Shown piece after piece: positions 60,669-60,760 of a DNA stretch of 60,760 nt. Where the stretch lies: the NCBI GenBank assembly GCA_026393975.1, contig JAPKZD010000007.1:1-60760 (forward strand), given 5' to 3'. Under the pieces are notes generated by a model, which was not told the origin of the DNA, made no database searches, and saw only the letters and a list, made by a program, of their open reading frames with translations. The stretch comes from Candidatus Aminicenantota bacterium. Lineage in GTDB: Bacteria; Acidobacteriota; Aminicenantia; Aminicenantales; Saccharicenantaceae. The position numbers and the translations under genes are program-made. Each line of letters opens with the position of its first letter. Positions within the stretch are counted from its first letter, which is position 1.

Positions 60669-60758
60669 TCAGTTAGCCGCTTGAGCCATCAGCTCATGGA
60701 GCCTATCCAAGGAACCAAGGGCCTTGTCCTCCCGGATATAGCTGCGCTCACTTCCCCA
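60669..60758 (-). CDS. C-terminal end of an unidentified protein (partial)
   Basis: The reverse strand carries 29 open codons from the window edge to a TGA, with a helical character (REDKALGSLDRLHELMAQAA). It lies upstream of the cyclase on the same strand with a gap of about 50 bases, and could be the first gene of the cyclase operon. Too short to name; it may be chance. Confidence 0.35.
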   Translation of the reverse strand, partial: WGSERSYIREDKALGSLDRLHELMAQAAN

Positions 60759-60760
60759 GT

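Overview
The window looks like a chromosomal segment from a high-GC Gram-negative bacterium related to Acidobacteriota, most likely Candidatus Aminicenantes. This is inference, from a GWxTD-motif lipoprotein next to a SusC-like TonB receptor with an N-terminal carboxypeptidase-regulatory domain, many TPR lipoproteins, LolA and RND pumps (so an outer membrane), and strong bias to G/C third codon positions. From about 51.9 kb the base composition and codon use become visibly AT-richer, and the gene content changes from housekeeping to accessory and defence-like.

Layout. 1-2.9 kb: end of an ABC-2 exporter (ATPase tail plus two permeases). 2.9-3.7 kb: a VapBC-type toxin-antitoxin pair boxed by a 28-bp inverted repeat. 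3.7-12.4 kb: tsaD, divergent from an RND adaptor with two successive RND permeases. 12.3-15.5 kb: a small membrane protein with a CxxCH motif, mtnA and two small genes. 16-24.7 kb: lepA, tatA, a ROK kinase, a large TonB-dependent receptor, the GWxTD lipoprotein, a frameshifted B12/radical-SAM gene and tRNA-Leu(CAG). 25.2-33.7 kb: a baeRF-type protein, a collapsed TolC/RND efflux locus beside its TetR regulator, a Xer recombinase, a metallo-beta-lactamase-fold hydrolase, AMMECR1, a TPR protein and a sodium:solute symporter. 33.9-36.7 kb: lolA, ECF sigma factor, anti-sigma factor and a polymer-forming membrane protein, probably one operon. 36.7-44.9 kb: a leftward translation cluster (rplM-rpsI-rpsB-tsf-pyrH-frr), a TPR lipoprotein, der, a GerMN protein, an amidase and tmRNA. 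45-51.9 kb: GH27 alpha-galactosidase, an ABC permease remnant, an HD-GYP sensor protein, a tandem-repeat lipoprotein, DoxX and an M28 peptidase. 51.9-60.8 kb: a ZIP transporter, GIY-YIG protein, outer-membrane protein fragment, a run of small winged-helix/HEPN-like genes, a TIR protein, a two-TM protein, an IS3 remnant and a class III nucleotide cyclase. This last part reads as a defence or mobile island.

Non-coding content is unusually informative. Three copies of a structured intergenic repeat are present; one carries a 170-bp palindrome whose two arms contain hairpins with compensatory substitutions. Two further hairpin repeat families are shared between gaps. Clear sigma-70 type promoters (TTGACA-17-TATAAT class) occur at many genes, and several place the start codon 6-8 bases after the -10 box, implying leaderless mRNAs. 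tmRNA and the alpha-galactosidase are served by divergent promoters whose -35 boxes are embedded in a perfect 20-bp inverted repeat.

The best candidates for something undescribed are the five-gene winged-helix/HEPN run at 54.3-57.4 kb with its TIR neighbour, the cyclase plus two-TM gene pair separated by an IS3 remnant at 58.5-60.6 kb, and the covarying palindromic repeat at 15.6-16.0 kb. All functional assignments rest on reading motifs by eye; no database search was run.
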